A DNA stretch of 64,000 nt from Glaciibacter superstes DSM 21135 (GCF_000421145.1 NZ_ATWH01000008.1:124001-188000), one strand, 5' to 3'. Shown: positions 17,429 to 27,570, counted from the first letter of the stretch. Made by a program: numbers and translations. The notes: generated from the letters alone by a model not told the origin.

Positions 17429-19231
17429 TCACTCCTGCCCGGCGACCGCCGAAATTCCGCCCACTCCGTCGAGCGGGGATGAGTAGCTCTCTTCCGATCG
17501 CCGGCTCAGGCCGTCTGCGCCGATCTCAGGCACCCGCTCCCACGGTGCGGGAAACGGAAAGTAGCGCTCAAGGAAGTCGGTCACGGCCTCGCGGCGCACC
17601 TCGTCAGAGATTTCAGGGAAGCTGCCGTCGTTCAGGCAGAACATGTCCTGGTCGCGGCGCTTCCGCAGCTTGTTCATCTGGCGGAGCGCCAGCCGCAGCG
17701 TCGTCTCGACGTACAGCGACCTGGCCTGCGTCTGCGCGACGGCGCGCCCGGTCATCAGCGCGTAGTAGTGGTACAGCGAATTGGTCACTGAGATGTCGGT
17801 GGCCGACCGGAACCGGCTGGCAGCGGTGCGGGCGAAGTCCTCTGGGAACTCGCACTCGAGCTCCTGCATCACGCTCTTGCGGAGCGGTGCGGCGGTGTGC
17901 TCGAGATGGCGGGTGGTGACCTTGCCGAAACGTTCGAGGAGCAGCGCCCGGTTCACCCGCGCCGCGTTTTCGAAGCCGCTGCGTGTCGGGTCGTTCTCCC
18001 CCAGTCCGATACGGGTGGGCGCCTCGATGAATTTCGTGACACCGCCGGGTGAGAAGAACAGCTCCGGCCCGATCGGTCGCCCGAAGAACATGTCGTCGTT
18101 GGAGTACAGGAAGTGCTCCGCAATGCCAGGGATGTTGTGCAGCTGACTCTCGACGGCGTGCGAATTGTGTGTCGGCAGCACGTTCGTGTCTGCGAAGAAC
18201 TCCTCGCTGCGCATGATGGTGACCCGCGGGTGGTCGGCCAGCCAGGCCGGCGCGGGCGAGTCTGTCGCGATGAAGATTCGCCGCACCCAGGGAGCGAAGA
18301 GATACACACTCCGCAACGCATACTTCAACTCATCGATCTGGCGGAACCGGGCGTCGGACTCGTCGCCTTCCCCGACGACGTACGCCTGCATCCGTTTCGC
18401 GCGTTCACGCTGGAAGTCGGTCGACGAGCCGTCGACCCAGGAGAACACCATGTCGATGTCGAAGGAGACGTCGCTGGCGAGGTCGTCGAACATGCTTTGC
18501 AGGGTGCGCCAGGTGCGTCCGTAGCGCTCGATGGTGGTCTCACGCGCCTCGGAGCGCGGCATCCGTTGGCGCATCAGTGCGTTCTCAACCGGGGCGATGA
18601 TCTCGTCGTCGCCGAAGCGCCAGAACTCCAGCTGGAACGCGGTGTCTGCACCGTAGCGCAGGCGCCCGATCGGTTCGATCCGGGGCCGGTAGACACGGAA
18701 AACGGATGCCTTACGGTGCGTCATCAGGCCGCCGTCGGCGAGCAGCGCGGCCTGCACGTCGCGCCGCGCCTTGGTTGCGCGAGTGGCCACCACCTCGTCG
18801 TACGGGCGCACGTAGAAGGGTTCGTTGACAAACACCTCTGCGAAGATGCGGGTGATCTCCTTGCGGCGCTTGCGGTCGACTGCGATGACCGGGCGATCGT
18901 TGTCGCCGCGCACCAGCAGAAACTCGATGCCGGCGTTGTCGAGTACGTCGCGAACGGCGAGGAGGTCTTTGACCATCGACTCGTACGGGGTGAAGTGCCC
19001 GTTGATGAGGGAGATCTCGCCCTTCCGCACGACCACGTCTTCGCGGTCGAACCGGCGGGTGCGCGAATCCTGGGTGACCAGCACCAGTTCCGGCTCGCGG
19101 CTGAGCGACAACACGGGCATCGAGCCGGTGTCGGTGGCGACTGGTTCGTCCGTCGGCCTGGGTTCGGCGCGTTTCGAAGTCGATCCCTGGGAGTCTGTGC
19201 GCTTCGATGCCGAACGGTCGAATGTGGCCAT
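17429..19231 (-). CDS. Stealth family sugar-phosphate transferase
   Basis: A 600-residue Stealth protein. Conserved region 1 is DIDMVFSWVDGSS (about 258-270). Region 2 includes RQIDELKYALRSVYLFAPWVRRIFIATDS, THNSHAVESQLHNIPGI and LYSNDDMFFG with the NDD acidic cluster. Regions 3 and 4 follow, with the HYYALMTG segment. The family includes sugar-1-phosphate transferases that build phosphate-linked surface glycans. ATG 19231 has a strong AGGAGG 4-5 nt upstream. No other capsule or glycan genes are adjacent. The 185-nt space upstream (19232-19416) shows no gene. Confidence 0.88.
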   Translation of the reverse strand: MATFDRSASKRTDSQGSTSKRAEPRPTDEPVATDTGSMPVLSLSREPELVLVTQDSRTRRFDREDVVVRKGEISLINGHFTPYESMVKDLLAVRDVLDNAGIEFLLVRGDNDRPVIAVDRKRRKEITRIFAEVFVNEPFYVRPYDEVVATRATKARRDVQAALLADGGLMTHRKASVFRVYRPRIEPIGRLRYGADTAFQLEFWRFGDDEIIAPVENALMRQRMPRSEARETTIERYGRTWRTLQSMFDDLASDVSFDIDMVFSWVDGSSTDFQRERAKRMQAYVVGEGDESDARFRQIDELKYALRSVYLFAPWVRRIFIATDSPAPAWLADHPRVTIMRSEEFFADTNVLPTHNSHAVESQLHNIPGIAEHFLYSNDDMFFGRPIGPELFFSPGGVTKFIEAPTRIGLGENDPTRSGFENAARVNRALLLERFGKVTTRHLEHTAAPLRKSVMQELECEFPEDFARTAASRFRSATDISVTNSLYHYYALMTGRAVAQTQARSLYVETTLRLALRQMNKLRKRRDQDMFCLNDGSFPEISDEVRREAVTDFLERYFPFPAPWERVPEIGADGLSRRSEESYSSPLDGVGGISAVAGQE

Positions 19232-19416
19232 GGTCCTCCTGAAGGGAATCGATATACGTGTGTTCGTGAGTCAGCCACGCGCGTCGGCGGGGTTGCGTCC
19301 TGGGGTGCTTTCGGCTCTTCCGGAGGACTGCGCGGCGGTGCGGTCCTGCCGTTGCGTTACGGCCCGGGTGCGCGGGCTGCCGAGGTACGCTGTGGCGCTT
19401 TCTCAGTGTACGTCGC

Positions 19417-19896
19417 TTAGCTGGGCGATCGTGGTGCAGACTGGTCGTCGGTATCGGGAGCCGACACGGCAGGGGAGGCACTGCCTGGCGGGTGGTCGGC
19501 AGGGTGGTCGGCAGGGTGGTCAAGGGGGTGGCCGGCCAGGTAGTCGGCCAGCACCCTCGCCTGATTCAACTCCGGATCTTTGGCGCTGTACACCAGCGTG
19601 GTATTCGCGCCGGCTCGCTCGTTCTGCCCGACGTGGTCCTGCAACTCGGAGAGAGCGGCGTTCGTGCCCGCGTCAGCTGTCAGTTCTGCGCGGTAGCGGC
19701 GGGTGAACTCGTCGATCTGCTCCGGATCGTGATTCCACCAGTGACGCAGCTCGGTCGACGGCGCCACTTCCTTGAGCCAGAGATCCGCATTCGCGCGTTC
19801 CTTGGTGATGCCGCGCGGCCAGATTCGGTCGACCAGCACGCGAAAGCCGTCATCGGCCGATGGGTCGTCGTACACCCGCTTGATTCGAATTGTCAC
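19417..19896 (-). CDS. DUF488 family protein
   Basis: A 159-residue protein of the DUF488 family: [27 protein letters not shown], then [25 protein letters not shown] and TLVYSAKD. These give a compact domain of unknown function. The C-terminus ends in a DHPA-type tetrapeptide repeat and a Ser/Ala-rich tail, so the last 45 or so residues are low in complexity. It starts with GTG overlapping the DUF255 stop by 4 nt (GTGA), so the two genes are co-translated. Confidence 0.85.
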   Translation of the reverse strand: MTIRIKRVYDDPSADDGFRVLVDRIWPRGITKERANADLWLKEVAPSTELRHWWNHDPEQIDEFTRRYRAELTADAGTNAALSELQDHVGQNERAGANTTLVYSAKDPELNQARVLADYLAGHPLDHPADHPADHPPGSASPAVSAPDTDDQSAPRSPS

Positions 19897-21971
19897 TCTG
19901 GTTTCCCTTCATCTTCCGATGCGCCTCTTGTTGCGTCGACGGCGGCGGCCTCGAGGTCATGCGGGTCTGTCACCGGCAGCCGGCAGACGAAATCGCGACA
20001 CAGGTATGCAGTCGGCAGCCCTGCCTGTGCGCCTCGGCCGTCGAAGAGTTCGAATCCGCGCGCCTGGAACTGCTGCGCCTGACTGACGGTGACGGATGTC
20101 GTGAGCGCGCCGGTGCGACGCGCTGCGGTTTCCAGCATGGCGGCCCGACTGGGGGCGGCGGTTGTGGCGGCGGCAGTGGTGACGGCCGCAGTGGTGGCAT
20201 CTGGCGACACCACCACCAGTTGGTCGACCGGGGCGTGAAGCCGCTCCACCAGGCGGAGGGCAGCGCCGAACGCGATCGGCCGGGCGGGGGCGAGATTCGT
20301 GAGGATGGACATGCCGCTCACCGCGGCAGAACGGTACCGCTCGTCGGCAGTGAGCAGATAGAGCGTGTAGGCAGCATCAGCGCTCGCGGTCAGACCAGAC
20401 GGATATGCGCCCTCGGACGGGTCGACATCGACCGCGAGGCCTTGCGCAGCGAGCACGGGATCTGCGCCGTTCGGGGCACGAAACGGCGCGGCTGCGGCAT
20501 CTGGTGCGGCCCCACCGTCGGCAGCGGCACCGTCTGCACTGGCACCGTCGGCACTACCACCATCGGCACTACCACCATCGGCACTGTCGGGGGCTGCCGA
20601 TAGCGTGCTGTTTATGAGGCTGCGCGCGGCCGTGGCGTAGCGCACCTCTCCGGTGACCAGAGCAAGCTCGAGGAGGCCTTGTGCGAACATCCCGAAGTCC
20701 TCCAGCGTGGCGCGTGCGCTGGAGACCCGCGCGCCGAAGGAGCCGAATTCAGACGAGCCGGATTCAGACGAGCCGGAATCAATGGACGCCCGAACGAGTG
20801 TGCCGTCAGGGCGGAGATGATTGGCGAGTAGAAAGTCGGCCGCATCCCGAGCCGCGGTGATCAGGCTCTCATCTCCGAACGCGAAGCCTGCGCGGGCGAG
20901 TGCCGTGATGGCGAGCCCGTTCCAGCCGGTGAGCACCTTGGTGTCGAGTGCGGGCGGCGTTTCGCGCGTGCGTTCGTCTTCGCCGAGTGCATAGTATCCG
21001 CCTTCGACGCGGTGCCCAGCGACGGTGCTCTCCGAGTCTTGCGCGCTGGCGAAACCTCCGCTCGGCAGCCGCATCACTGTCGTGAGGTAGCGGGCAACAC
21101 CCTCGGCAACCGTGCGTGCCCAGGCCTCGCCCGTGTGCTTCCAGGCGAGGGTATACAGGTCGAGCAGCTGGGCGTTGTCGTACAGCATGCGTTCATAGTG
21201 CGGGTCGCTCCAGTCCCGGCCGGTTGCGTAACGGAAGAACCCACCTTCGATGGGGTCGCGCAGTGGAGACGCACCCATGCGCTTGAGGGTGCGGAGCGCG
21301 AGTTCGCGTCCGTCGGGGCGGTCGAGCAGAAACCCGAGGGTTGGCGCGACCGGAAACTTCGGCGCGCCGCCGAAGCCGCCGAATGTGGTGTCTTCATAGG
21401 CGCCGAGTTCTGCCACGGCAGCGGCGAGGGTCTCCGTCGCCGGCAGCGTGCCAGACGGAGCAGTGTTCGCGGCGACCTCGGCGAGCGCCTCTGACACCCG
21501 GGCCGCCGTGGAGGTGACCTCGTCTCGGCGCGTTGTCCAGGCATCCGTCACCGCCTCGAGCACCTGCCGGAACGCCGGGTGCCCCTGCGCCGGCTGCGGG
21601 GGAAAGTAGGTGCCGGCATAGAAGGCCTGACCGGCCGGCGTGACGAACACGTTGAGCGGCCAGCCGAGGTTGCCGGTGAAGGCTCCTGCAGCGGCGAGGT
21701 AGCCGGCGTCGACGTCTGGGTGCTCCTCGCGGTCGACCTTGATGCTCACGAAGTTCGCGTTCAGGTACTCCGCGAGCGATGGATCGCTGAAACTCTCCCT
21801 GGCCATGACGTGGCACCAGTGACAGGTCGAGTATCCGATCGAGACCAGCACCGGAACGTCGCGCTGCTCGGCCTCGGCGAATGCGTCTGCGCCCCAGCTG
21901 TGCCAGTCGACCGGGTTCTCGGCGTGAGACCGCAGGTACGGGCTGATGGCGTCGGCGAGGCGGTTGGGCAT
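19893..21971 (-). CDS. DUF255 thioredoxin-like protein (YyaL/SPATA20 family)
   Basis: A 692-residue protein. The N-terminal thioredoxin-fold DUF255 domain starts [21 protein letters not shown] and has the CHWC motif in [16 protein letters not shown]; next come [10 protein letters not shown] and [12 protein letters not shown]. The rest resembles an alpha/alpha barrel ([31 protein letters not shown]). Between about residues 460 and 495 is a Gly/Ala/Asp-Ser low-complexity insertion made by short DNA repeats. The family is widely conserved but the biochemical role is uncertain. A weak -10, CAGAAT, sits 6 nt before the ATG. Confidence 0.88.
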   Translation of the reverse strand: MPNRLADAISPYLRSHAENPVDWHSWGADAFAEAEQRDVPVLVSIGYSTCHWCHVMARESFSDPSLAEYLNANFVSIKVDREEHPDVDAGYLAAAGAFTGNLGWPLNVFVTPAGQAFYAGTYFPPQPAQGHPAFRQVLEAVTDAWTTRRDEVTSTAARVSEALAEVAANTAPSGTLPATETLAAAVAELGAYEDTTFGGFGGAPKFPVAPTLGFLLDRPDGRELALRTLKRMGASPLRDPIEGGFFRYATGRDWSDPHYERMLYDNAQLLDLYTLAWKHTGEAWARTVAEGVARYLTTVMRLPSGGFASAQDSESTVAGHRVEGGYYALGEDERTRETPPALDTKVLTGWNGLAITALARAGFAFGDESLITAARDAADFLLANHLRPDGTLVRASIDSGSSESGSSEFGSFGARVSSARATLEDFGMFAQGLLELALVTGEVRYATAARSLINSTLSAAPDSADGGSADGGSADGASADGAAADGGAAPDAAAAPFRAPNGADPVLAAQGLAVDVDPSEGAYPSGLTASADAAYTLYLLTADERYRSAAVSGMSILTNLAPARPIAFGAALRLVERLHAPVDQLVVVSPDATTAAVTTAAATTAAPSRAAMLETAARRTGALTTSVTVSQAQQFQARGFELFDGRGAQAGLPTAYLCRDFVCRLPVTDPHDLEAAAVDATRGASEDEGKPE
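20498..20590. repeat. Short tandem repeats inside the DUF255 gene
   Basis: The units GCACTACCACCATCG and variants (GCACCGTCGGCA, GCACTGGCACCGTC) recur in tandem and encode an [10 protein letters not shown]-type tract. Copy number probably varies between strains. Confidence 0.7.
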
Positions 21972-22035
21972 GATTCCATTCTGCTCCGTTCACCTGGATT
22001 GACTAGGGTTGTGCCACTGCGAGCGAGGAGGCGGG

Positions 22036-23130
22036 ATGATGGAGACACATCTCGCCGCGCGATTACGGGCTGCGGCCGACACCGATCCGACGCTTCTGCG
22101 CGAACTGCGCGCGGCCTATGGCGGCCGCTTTGATGTCCTGGATGCGCTGTGGTGGCGCGAAAACCCGCTCTCCCCCACACCGGCTGGACTCGACGACCCG
22201 GCCGCGGAGCTCAGGGAACTGCAGTCAGCCGTGTATTCGCGAGCATCTGCTGACGAACCTTTCGTGGAGTTCACCGACCCAGAAACCGGCGAAACACGGC
22301 ACGCCACTCCCAGCGAACGCCGGCTGAATGAGGTGCGCAGACAGCTGGCGGACGATGCGGCGGAACTGGACGCGGTGCTCGATCGGTTCAGCGACTGGCC
22401 AACGAGAATGGCCCCGGCCAACGAAGACGCCACGAACCCAGGTTTTGCGACATCAGATGCCATGCCGACATTTGCCACGCCGACAAATGCTGCGATGACG
22501 GATGTTGCGGGCAACGCCGGCCGACCGGGATCTGAAGCGGAGTTTTCCGACCGATTCTCACGAATCCCGTTCCGCCGCACACTTCTGCTGCTCGCAACCG
22601 GAGCGGCGGCGGGCGTACTGATCACCCTCGGCGTCCAGGCCGTGCAGGGACCACCGGCCTCCACCGAAGCCGCATCAGACTCACAGCCCCTCACCGAATA
22701 CGACGGAACCATCCAGGCCGAGGCTCGTGACGAGGACGGTACTCCCGGCAGCTCGAACGTGTTGGCGATCTTCGATCAACCGGCCCAGTTCCCAGGCGAC
22801 ACGGTTCCGAACCTCGGCTCCGCGTATATCCCGGAGTCGATCCGCTCCGTGTTCGGTGCAACGCCCAGCGTCGACGGATTCGGCGTGTACGTCGCCCAGC
22901 GCGGCGTCAGTCAGTACTGCATCATCGTTCAGAACGCCGACCTCACCGGCAGCACGGAGTGCGCGGGCGCAAGTGTGATCGAGAAGTACGGCCTGCGACT
23001 GGACGCTGTTGTGCTCGGGCGCGGCTCAGATGCCACGGACGGCCCGCTCGACACCCTGCTCGACCTGCGGGTGAGCTGGGGTCAGGACGGCACCTTCAGC
23101 GGTGGAACCACCCGCCACGTCGCGCCCTAA
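22036..23130 (+). CDS. Hypothetical one-TM membrane protein
   Basis: A 364-residue protein I do not recognise. The N-terminal cytoplasmic part (about 170 residues) is acidic and helical, with ETHLAARLRAAADTDP and an ERRLNEVRRQLADDAAELDAVLDRF coiled-coil-like stretch. One transmembrane helix follows (TLLLLATGAAAGVLITLG), then a Thr/Ser-rich linker and an external domain with two cysteines (SQYCIIVQ and STECAGASV). That layout resembles a membrane-anchored anti-sigma or sensor protein, but no zinc anti-sigma motif is present. AGGAGG lies at 22026-22031; ATG 22039 is an equally good start. TAGGGT at 22004-22009 is a likely -10. Confidence 0.7.
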   Translation: MMETHLAARLRAAADTDPTLLRELRAAYGGRFDVLDALWWRENPLSPTPAGLDDPAAELRELQSAVYSRASADEPFVEFTDPETGETRHATPSERRLNEVRRQLADDAAELDAVLDRFSDWPTRMAPANEDATNPGFATSDAMPTFATPTNAAMTDVAGNAGRPGSEAEFSDRFSRIPFRRTLLLLATGAAAGVLITLGVQAVQGPPASTEAASDSQPLTEYDGTIQAEARDEDGTPGSSNVLAIFDQPAQFPGDTVPNLGSAYIPESIRSVFGATPSVDGFGVYVAQRGVSQYCIIVQNADLTGSTECAGASVIEKYGLRLDAVVLGRGSDATDGPLDTLLDLRVSWGQDGTFSGGTTRHVAP

Positions 23131-23168
23131 GGTCGGGATCCACACATGAGAATCCTGAGCAACTCAAG

Positions 23169-24590
23169 CTAAGCGGAACGGCGCGCGGCCGCCTCCGCCT
23201 CCGCCCGAGCAGCTACGACGTGCAGGTTCTCCGGGCGTGACAAACCGAGGTGCTCCCGCAGGGTGCGCCCCTCGTACTCGCTGCGGAACAGCCCGCGACG
23301 CACCAGTTCGGGAACCACTCCCGTCGTGAACGACGAGAACTGGTCGCCCATGAACGCCGTCAGCACGTTGAAGCCGTCGACCGCACCCGACGCGAACCAC
23401 GTCTCGAAATGATCGGCAACCGACACCGCGTCCCCGACCACCACCGAAGACGGAATCACGTGCGTGACCAGCACGTGCCGATAGGTGACCGGCCGGTCCG
23501 CACTGCCGACCCTTCGGCCGGTGCGCGCCGCGACGCGCTCCAGGAGCCCCTGCCCGACATCGCTGAATCGCGCCGCAACCTTCGCAGGAATCTCGTCGTC
23601 AAGCCCACGAGGCCCCAGCGCAATACCGACCACCTGCGACAGCGCCCTGATCGAGCGCCCCTTCGGGAAGTCGGGCGCCTGCGACAGCCCTGACCCGTCG
23701 TCGAGCGGAACCAGCGACACCAGCGTGTCGAAGATCTCCCACGCGGCCTGGGTCGTCTCCGCGACGATCGGCAGCACCGGAGTGATCACCTTGAGCTGCG
23801 AGGGGTCACGGCCGACGGATGCCGCCTGACGCTTGATATCGGCGGTGAACGCCACCGCGTCTTCGAGCGTCGGCTGTGCCACCAGGGCGAGGTCCGCGAC
23901 ATCCCGAACCAGCTGCCTGGAGCGCACGGAGGTGCCCGCGTGCACGATCGGCAGGTGCCCCTGCACCGGGCGCGCCACGTTCAACGGACCAGCCACCCGC
24001 ACGTGCTCCCCCACGAAGTCGGTGCGGTGCAGACGTTCGGGGTCGATGAGCACGCCACCCTGGCGATCGCGCCGGAACGCGTCGTCTTCCCAGCTGTCCC
24101 AGAGCAGCTTCACCGCGTCGACGAACTCCTCTGCCCGGTCGTACCGGTGCTCGTTGCCCCAGTGCGCATCGCGCCCGTGGTTGCCGGCCGCCCGTGGCTC
24201 CGCCCCGGTAACCAGGTTGAGTCCGGCGCGTCCACCGCTCAGCAGGTCGACGGATGCCGTGGCCCGCGCGAGCGTGTACGGGTCGCTGTATGTGGTGTTG
24301 GCTGTGGCGATCAGGCCGATGCGCTTAGTGACGCCGGCCAGGTACGTGATCGCCGAGAGCGGGTCGATGCGGGCGAGCAGATACGGGTCGCGAAACTCGA
24401 GGTCGTGCCCGGTCGCCAGCCAGTCGCCGAAGAAGATGTAGTCGAGCTTCGCTGCCTCGGCTGCTTTTGCAGTGCGCCGGATCACGGCGGCATCGCCGAG
24501 TGGGTTGTTGTGCGCGCCTGGGTAGCGCCACCCAGACGGATACGCCCCGAGGGCACGGAACATGGCACCAAGAATGATCTGCTCGCTCAT
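23169..24590 (-). CDS. LLM class FMN-dependent monooxygenase (NtaA/SnaA/DszA type)
   Basis: A 473-residue flavin monooxygenase with the long NtaA/SnaA/DszA architecture: start QIILGAMFRALGAYPSGWR, then YIFFGDWLATG, LARATASVDLLSGGRAGLNLVTG and NHGRDAHWGNEHRYDRAEEF. It needs reduced FMN from a partner; an MsuE-like reductase is encoded 2 kb upstream under a promoter with the same sequence box. Members of this class open sulfones, polyaminocarboxylates and related compounds; desulfurisation of an organosulfur compound is the contextual guess. Confidence 0.85.
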   Translation of the reverse strand: MSEQIILGAMFRALGAYPSGWRYPGAHNNPLGDAAVIRRTAKAAEAAKLDYIFFGDWLATGHDLEFRDPYLLARIDPLSAITYLAGVTKRIGLIATANTTYSDPYTLARATASVDLLSGGRAGLNLVTGAEPRAAGNHGRDAHWGNEHRYDRAEEFVDAVKLLWDSWEDDAFRRDRQGGVLIDPERLHRTDFVGEHVRVAGPLNVARPVQGHLPIVHAGTSVRSRQLVRDVADLALVAQPTLEDAVAFTADIKRQAASVGRDPSQLKVITPVLPIVAETTQAAWEIFDTLVSLVPLDDGSGLSQAPDFPKGRSIRALSQVVGIALGPRGLDDEIPAKVAARFSDVGQGLLERVAARTGRRVGSADRPVTYRHVLVTHVIPSSVVVGDAVSVADHFETWFASGAVDGFNVLTAFMGDQFSSFTTGVVPELVRRGLFRSEYEGRTLREHLGLSRPENLHVVAARAEAEAAARRSA

Positions 24591-24596
24591 GCCTGC

Positions 24597-24602
24597 ACGC
24601 TA
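24597..24602 (-). promoter_or_regulatory. -10 TAGCGT, leaderless
   Basis: On the minus strand TAGCGT is followed by 6 nt and the ATG of the LLM monooxygenase gene. It matches the -10 of the msuE-like gene at 27571-27576 exactly. Confidence 0.65.
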
Positions 24603-24653
24603 AGCCCGCCGGCCACGTCGCGGCGAGCGTGTTACGGCTCCGCCTTCACAGTG

Positions 24654-24668
24654 CGACACCCGGCGTAA
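24654..24668 (-). promoter_or_regulatory. Shared 15-nt box upstream of the LLM monooxygenase gene
   Basis: CGACACCCGGCGTAA (plus-strand reading) differs at one base from CGACACACGGCGTAA at 27607-27621 upstream of the msuE-like gene. It lies 64-78 nt before the start codon, where an activator would bind. Common control is inferred. Confidence 0.55.
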
Positions 24669-24715
24669 CCTGCCGGTCGAGGTCTTGACGCAACCCGGCG
24701 GGCACGCGACGGATC

Positions 24716-25381
24716 TCAGACGACTTCTGCCAGCATCCGTCGCCTGCGTTGAATTCGCACCCAGACGATGAACCCGACCAGCGTAAACACGCCGTAGAAC
24801 AGGTAGAGCAATGCTGAGGCGTAGTAGCCGGCGCTGAACAGCAGCGGAACGCCGACGATGTCGACGGCGATCCAGATGAGCCAGAATTCGGTCCAGCCCT
24901 TCGCCATGCCCCAGGTGGCGAGGAGGGAGCCCATGAAGATCCAGGCGTCTGCCCAGACCGGTTCGAACGAGCCGAGCGCCCGGAAAACGGGCGTCAGGAG
25001 CAGCGTGCCGCCGACCAGGACCACGGCGATGATAATGCGCGCCCTGGTGCCCGCCCAGTGCGGTTCGACGGCGACGCGGGTTGCGGAGTTGCGACTGCGC
25101 GACCACTGCACCCAGCCATATACCGACACGAGGATGAACATGACCTGACGGCCGGCCTGGCCATAGAGGTTGATCGGGTTCGGGGTGTCGAAGACGGCGC
25201 CGAGAAAGACGGTGAACAGCAGCACATTGCCGACCAGGCCGATGGGCCAGGCCCAGACCTTGCGTCGCATGCCGCCGAGGGCGCTGGCGAGTCCGAACGC
25301 GTTGCCGACGACCTCGCGCCAGAGGATGACCTGATCGCCGATCTGGAGCTGGGCGTCGAACAGCCACTCGATCGGGTTCAC
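24716..25381 (-). CDS. pnuC: PnuC-type nicotinamide riboside transporter
   Basis: A 221-residue membrane protein with about seven helices. It has the PnuC pattern: N-terminal amphipathic start, ILWREVVGNAFGLASALGGMRRKVWAWPIGLVGNVLLF, YGQAGRQVMFILVSVYGWVQW and WAxMGSLLATWGMAKGWTEFWLIWIAVD. PnuC carriers take up nicotinamide riboside by facilitated diffusion. GTG 25381 is preferred because GGGAGGTGGG precedes it and the longer frame adds an Arg/Gln-rich tail without family features. It follows the aminotransferase gene after about 115 nt in the same direction and is probably in the same operon. Confidence 0.87.
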   Translation of the reverse strand: MNPIEWLFDAQLQIGDQVILWREVVGNAFGLASALGGMRRKVWAWPIGLVGNVLLFTVFLGAVFDTPNPINLYGQAGRQVMFILVSVYGWVQWSRSRNSATRVAVEPHWAGTRARIIIAVVLVGGTLLLTPVFRALGSFEPVWADAWIFMGSLLATWGMAKGWTEFWLIWIAVDIVGVPLLFSAGYYASALLYLFYGVFTLVGFIVWVRIQRRRRMLAEVV

Positions 25382-25497
25382 CTGCCCACCTCCCTGTTGC
25401 CTGTTCGGCTGGCCGCGGCGAAGGTCGCTCCGCCGTGTCACGCAGACCAAACCTATTCCTTCGGCGGTCTATTCCGTGACGTGCACGGCCACTCCGG

Positions 25498-26835
25498 CTA
25501 GGCAGCGCAGCCGTATGCGCCGGCACCTGGCGCGAGCACCGGAGCCCAGTCCGGACGAGGGCGTTCGTCGCCGATGACCGACCAGTGGCCGTCGGAGAGT
25601 TCGTACCGGCACGCGACGGCGGATGCCGAGAACGCGTGCAGTGCGTCGACCAGCGCCGTGACATCCGCCGCCGAAGACCCCACCCCGAAGCTTGCGCGCA
25701 GTGCAGGGGAGGTGACGCCGAGCCGATCGAGCAGCGGGTGCGCACAGAACTTGCCGTCGCGCACGCCGATGCCCCATTCGGCGGAGAGATACGTCGCCAA
25801 TAGCCGGGAATCAACACCGTCGACGACGAAGCCGACCACCCCGACCGGGTCGACCGAATCGGGGAAGAGCTGCAGCACTCGGGCGCCGGGAACGGTGGCG
25901 AGTCCGTCGATCAACTGCCGCCGCAGGGTCGACTCGTGCTCGAGCCAAGCGGATTGATCGAGTGCGGAAAGGTCCTGCACCGCACGCGCCAGTGCGACCG
26001 CACCGAGCACATTCGGCGAGCCGGCTTCGTGACGAGCAGCACCGTTTCGCCAGATTGCCTCTGCCCCGGACGCGGCATGGTAGGCCACACTGCTGACCGC
26101 CCCACCGCCGAGCAGGTACGGCGCCCCGGCATCCAGCCAGTCACCGCGCCCGACGAGCACTCCGGTGCCGAATGGCGCATAGGTCTTGTGGCCGGAGAAG
26201 GCAAGGTAGTCGATGCCGTCGCGGGCGAGATCGACCGGCCGGTGCGGCACCAGCTGGGCGCCGTCCACCGCCAGGCGGGCGCCGTAGCGGTGAGCGATCG
26301 ACGCGAGGCTGCGCAAGGGCAGGGTCTCGCCGGTCACGTTGCTCGCGCCGGTCACCGTCAGCAGCGCCGCGGGGCGAGCAGCGAGTTCGGTGCCAACCCG
26401 GTCAAGCGTCTCCTCGAGCGTGGCGCCGGCGGCCACGATGCGCCCGGTCGTCTGCGTCCACGGCAGCAGGTTCGCGTGGTGCTCGATGTCGAGCAGCACC
26501 GTCTCCCCCTGCACAATGCCGGCGAGCAGGTTCAGCGAGTCCGTCGTGTTGCGCGTGAAGATGACATGGTCGCCCTCCCTGGCGCCGACGAAGTCCCCGA
26601 CCACGGAACGGGCGCCCTCATATGCCGAGGTGGAGACCTGCGACGCGTATCCGGCCCCGCGGTGCACGCTCGCATAGAGCGGCAGCACGTCACCGAGATG
26701 CGCGGCAACGCTCGCCAGCGCCGGCGTGGAGGCGGCGTAGTCGAGGTTCACGTAGCGTGTGCTGCTTCCGTCGACGAGGGGCACCGAAAGGTCTCCCCCG
26801 ACAACCGGAAGCAATGGACAATCCGCGGTGGCCAC
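25498..26835 (-). CDS. Class V aminotransferase, cysteine desulfurase-like
   Basis: A 445-residue PLP enzyme. It begins with the conserved YVNLDYAASTPA, has IEHHANLLPW, TGASNVTGE and AVDGAQLVPHRP, the PLP lysine in LAFSGHKTYAPFGTG, and a cysteine in GKFCAHPLL where SufS-type desulfurases carry the persulfide Cys. A Suf/Isc partner gene is absent, so it need not serve Fe-S assembly. It starts with GTG 6 nt after the MsuE-like reductase, arguing for a shared function in sulfur metabolism. Confidence 0.83.
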   Translation of the reverse strand: MATADCPLLPVVGGDLSVPLVDGSSTRYVNLDYAASTPALASVAAHLGDVLPLYASVHRGAGYASQVSTSAYEGARSVVGDFVGAREGDHVIFTRNTTDSLNLLAGIVQGETVLLDIEHHANLLPWTQTTGRIVAAGATLEETLDRVGTELAARPAALLTVTGASNVTGETLPLRSLASIAHRYGARLAVDGAQLVPHRPVDLARDGIDYLAFSGHKTYAPFGTGVLVGRGDWLDAGAPYLLGGGAVSSVAYHAASGAEAIWRNGAARHEAGSPNVLGAVALARAVQDLSALDQSAWLEHESTLRRQLIDGLATVPGARVLQLFPDSVDPVGVVGFVVDGVDSRLLATYLSAEWGIGVRDGKFCAHPLLDRLGVTSPALRASFGVGSSAADVTALVDALHAFSASAVACRYELSDGHWSVIGDERPRPDWAPVLAPGAGAYGCAA

Positions 26836-26841
26836 GACGAT

Positions 26842-27564
26842 CTACCAGGCCGCAGCGGCGGCGGTGGAGACAGCTGCGGTGGAGACGCCGACGGATGCGA
26901 CTCCACCGGCCGCGTGGGTTCCGGCGCCCTGGTCGGCCGCAGGCGGGCGCGGCGCGGCATCCGGAACCGCTGCGAGCCGTACCGCGCGGTCTCCGATCGG
27001 CACGACCGACGGTGGCTCGCCCGTCAGGCTCGCGCGAATCAAGGGCAGCCCGCGGGTGATCGCCTGCGTGATCCTGGCGCGCAACGCGTCGCTGCTGACC
27101 TCGTAGTTGGTGAAGTCAGAGTCATTCGCGTACACGCCGATCGGCAGGGTGAGCGCCTGGAAGAAGCTGAACAGCGGCCGAAACTGGTGCTCGAGAATGA
27201 GCGCGTGCCGGTCACTCCCGCCGGTCGCGGCCAGCAGCACCGGCGTGTCGATCAGCGTGTACTGACCGACGAAGTCGAACACGTGCTTGAACAGGCCGGT
27301 GAATGACGCCCGGTACACCGGCGACGCAACAACCAGCAGGTCAGCCCCTTCGATCTGGCGCAGTTCGGCTTCCGCGCGAGCCGAGAGTTGGTCGCGGTTC
27401 AGCGCACCCGAGAACTCGGTACCCACCTCGCTGAGTTCGATCAGGTGGGTCTCAACCGGAAGCGCGAGTTCTAACGCGCCCAGGATCTCTCGCACCAGCA
27501 CCGTGGTTTTCGACGGTGCGTGCAGGCTTCCGGAGACGGCGACGACGTTCAGTGAGTTCGACAT
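26842..27564 (-). CDS. NADPH-dependent FMN reductase, MsuE-like
   Basis: A 240-residue flavodoxin-like reductase. LNVVAVSGSLHAPSKTTVLV binds the FMN phosphate; VVASPVYRASFTGLFKHVFDFV and LLAATGGSDRHALILEHQFRPLFSFF are characteristic of MsuE, which feeds reduced FMN to sulfonate monooxygenases. The last 45 or so residues are an Ala/Pro/Gly/Val-rich tail outside the family fold. It is the first gene of an operon with a cysteine-desulfurase-like enzyme and PnuC. Confidence 0.85.
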   Translation of the reverse strand: MSNSLNVVAVSGSLHAPSKTTVLVREILGALELALPVETHLIELSEVGTEFSGALNRDQLSARAEAELRQIEGADLLVVASPVYRASFTGLFKHVFDFVGQYTLIDTPVLLAATGGSDRHALILEHQFRPLFSFFQALTLPIGVYANDSDFTNYEVSSDALRARITQAITRGLPLIRASLTGEPPSVVPIGDRAVRLAAVPDAAPRPPAADQGAGTHAAGGVASVGVSTAAVSTAAAAAW

Positions 27565-27570
27565 GGTCCG

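Noticed and set aside
18113-19420. Long plus-strand reading frame opposite the Stealth gene
   Set aside because: It is a GC-rich shadow with no domain; the minus-strand frame has clear Stealth motifs.
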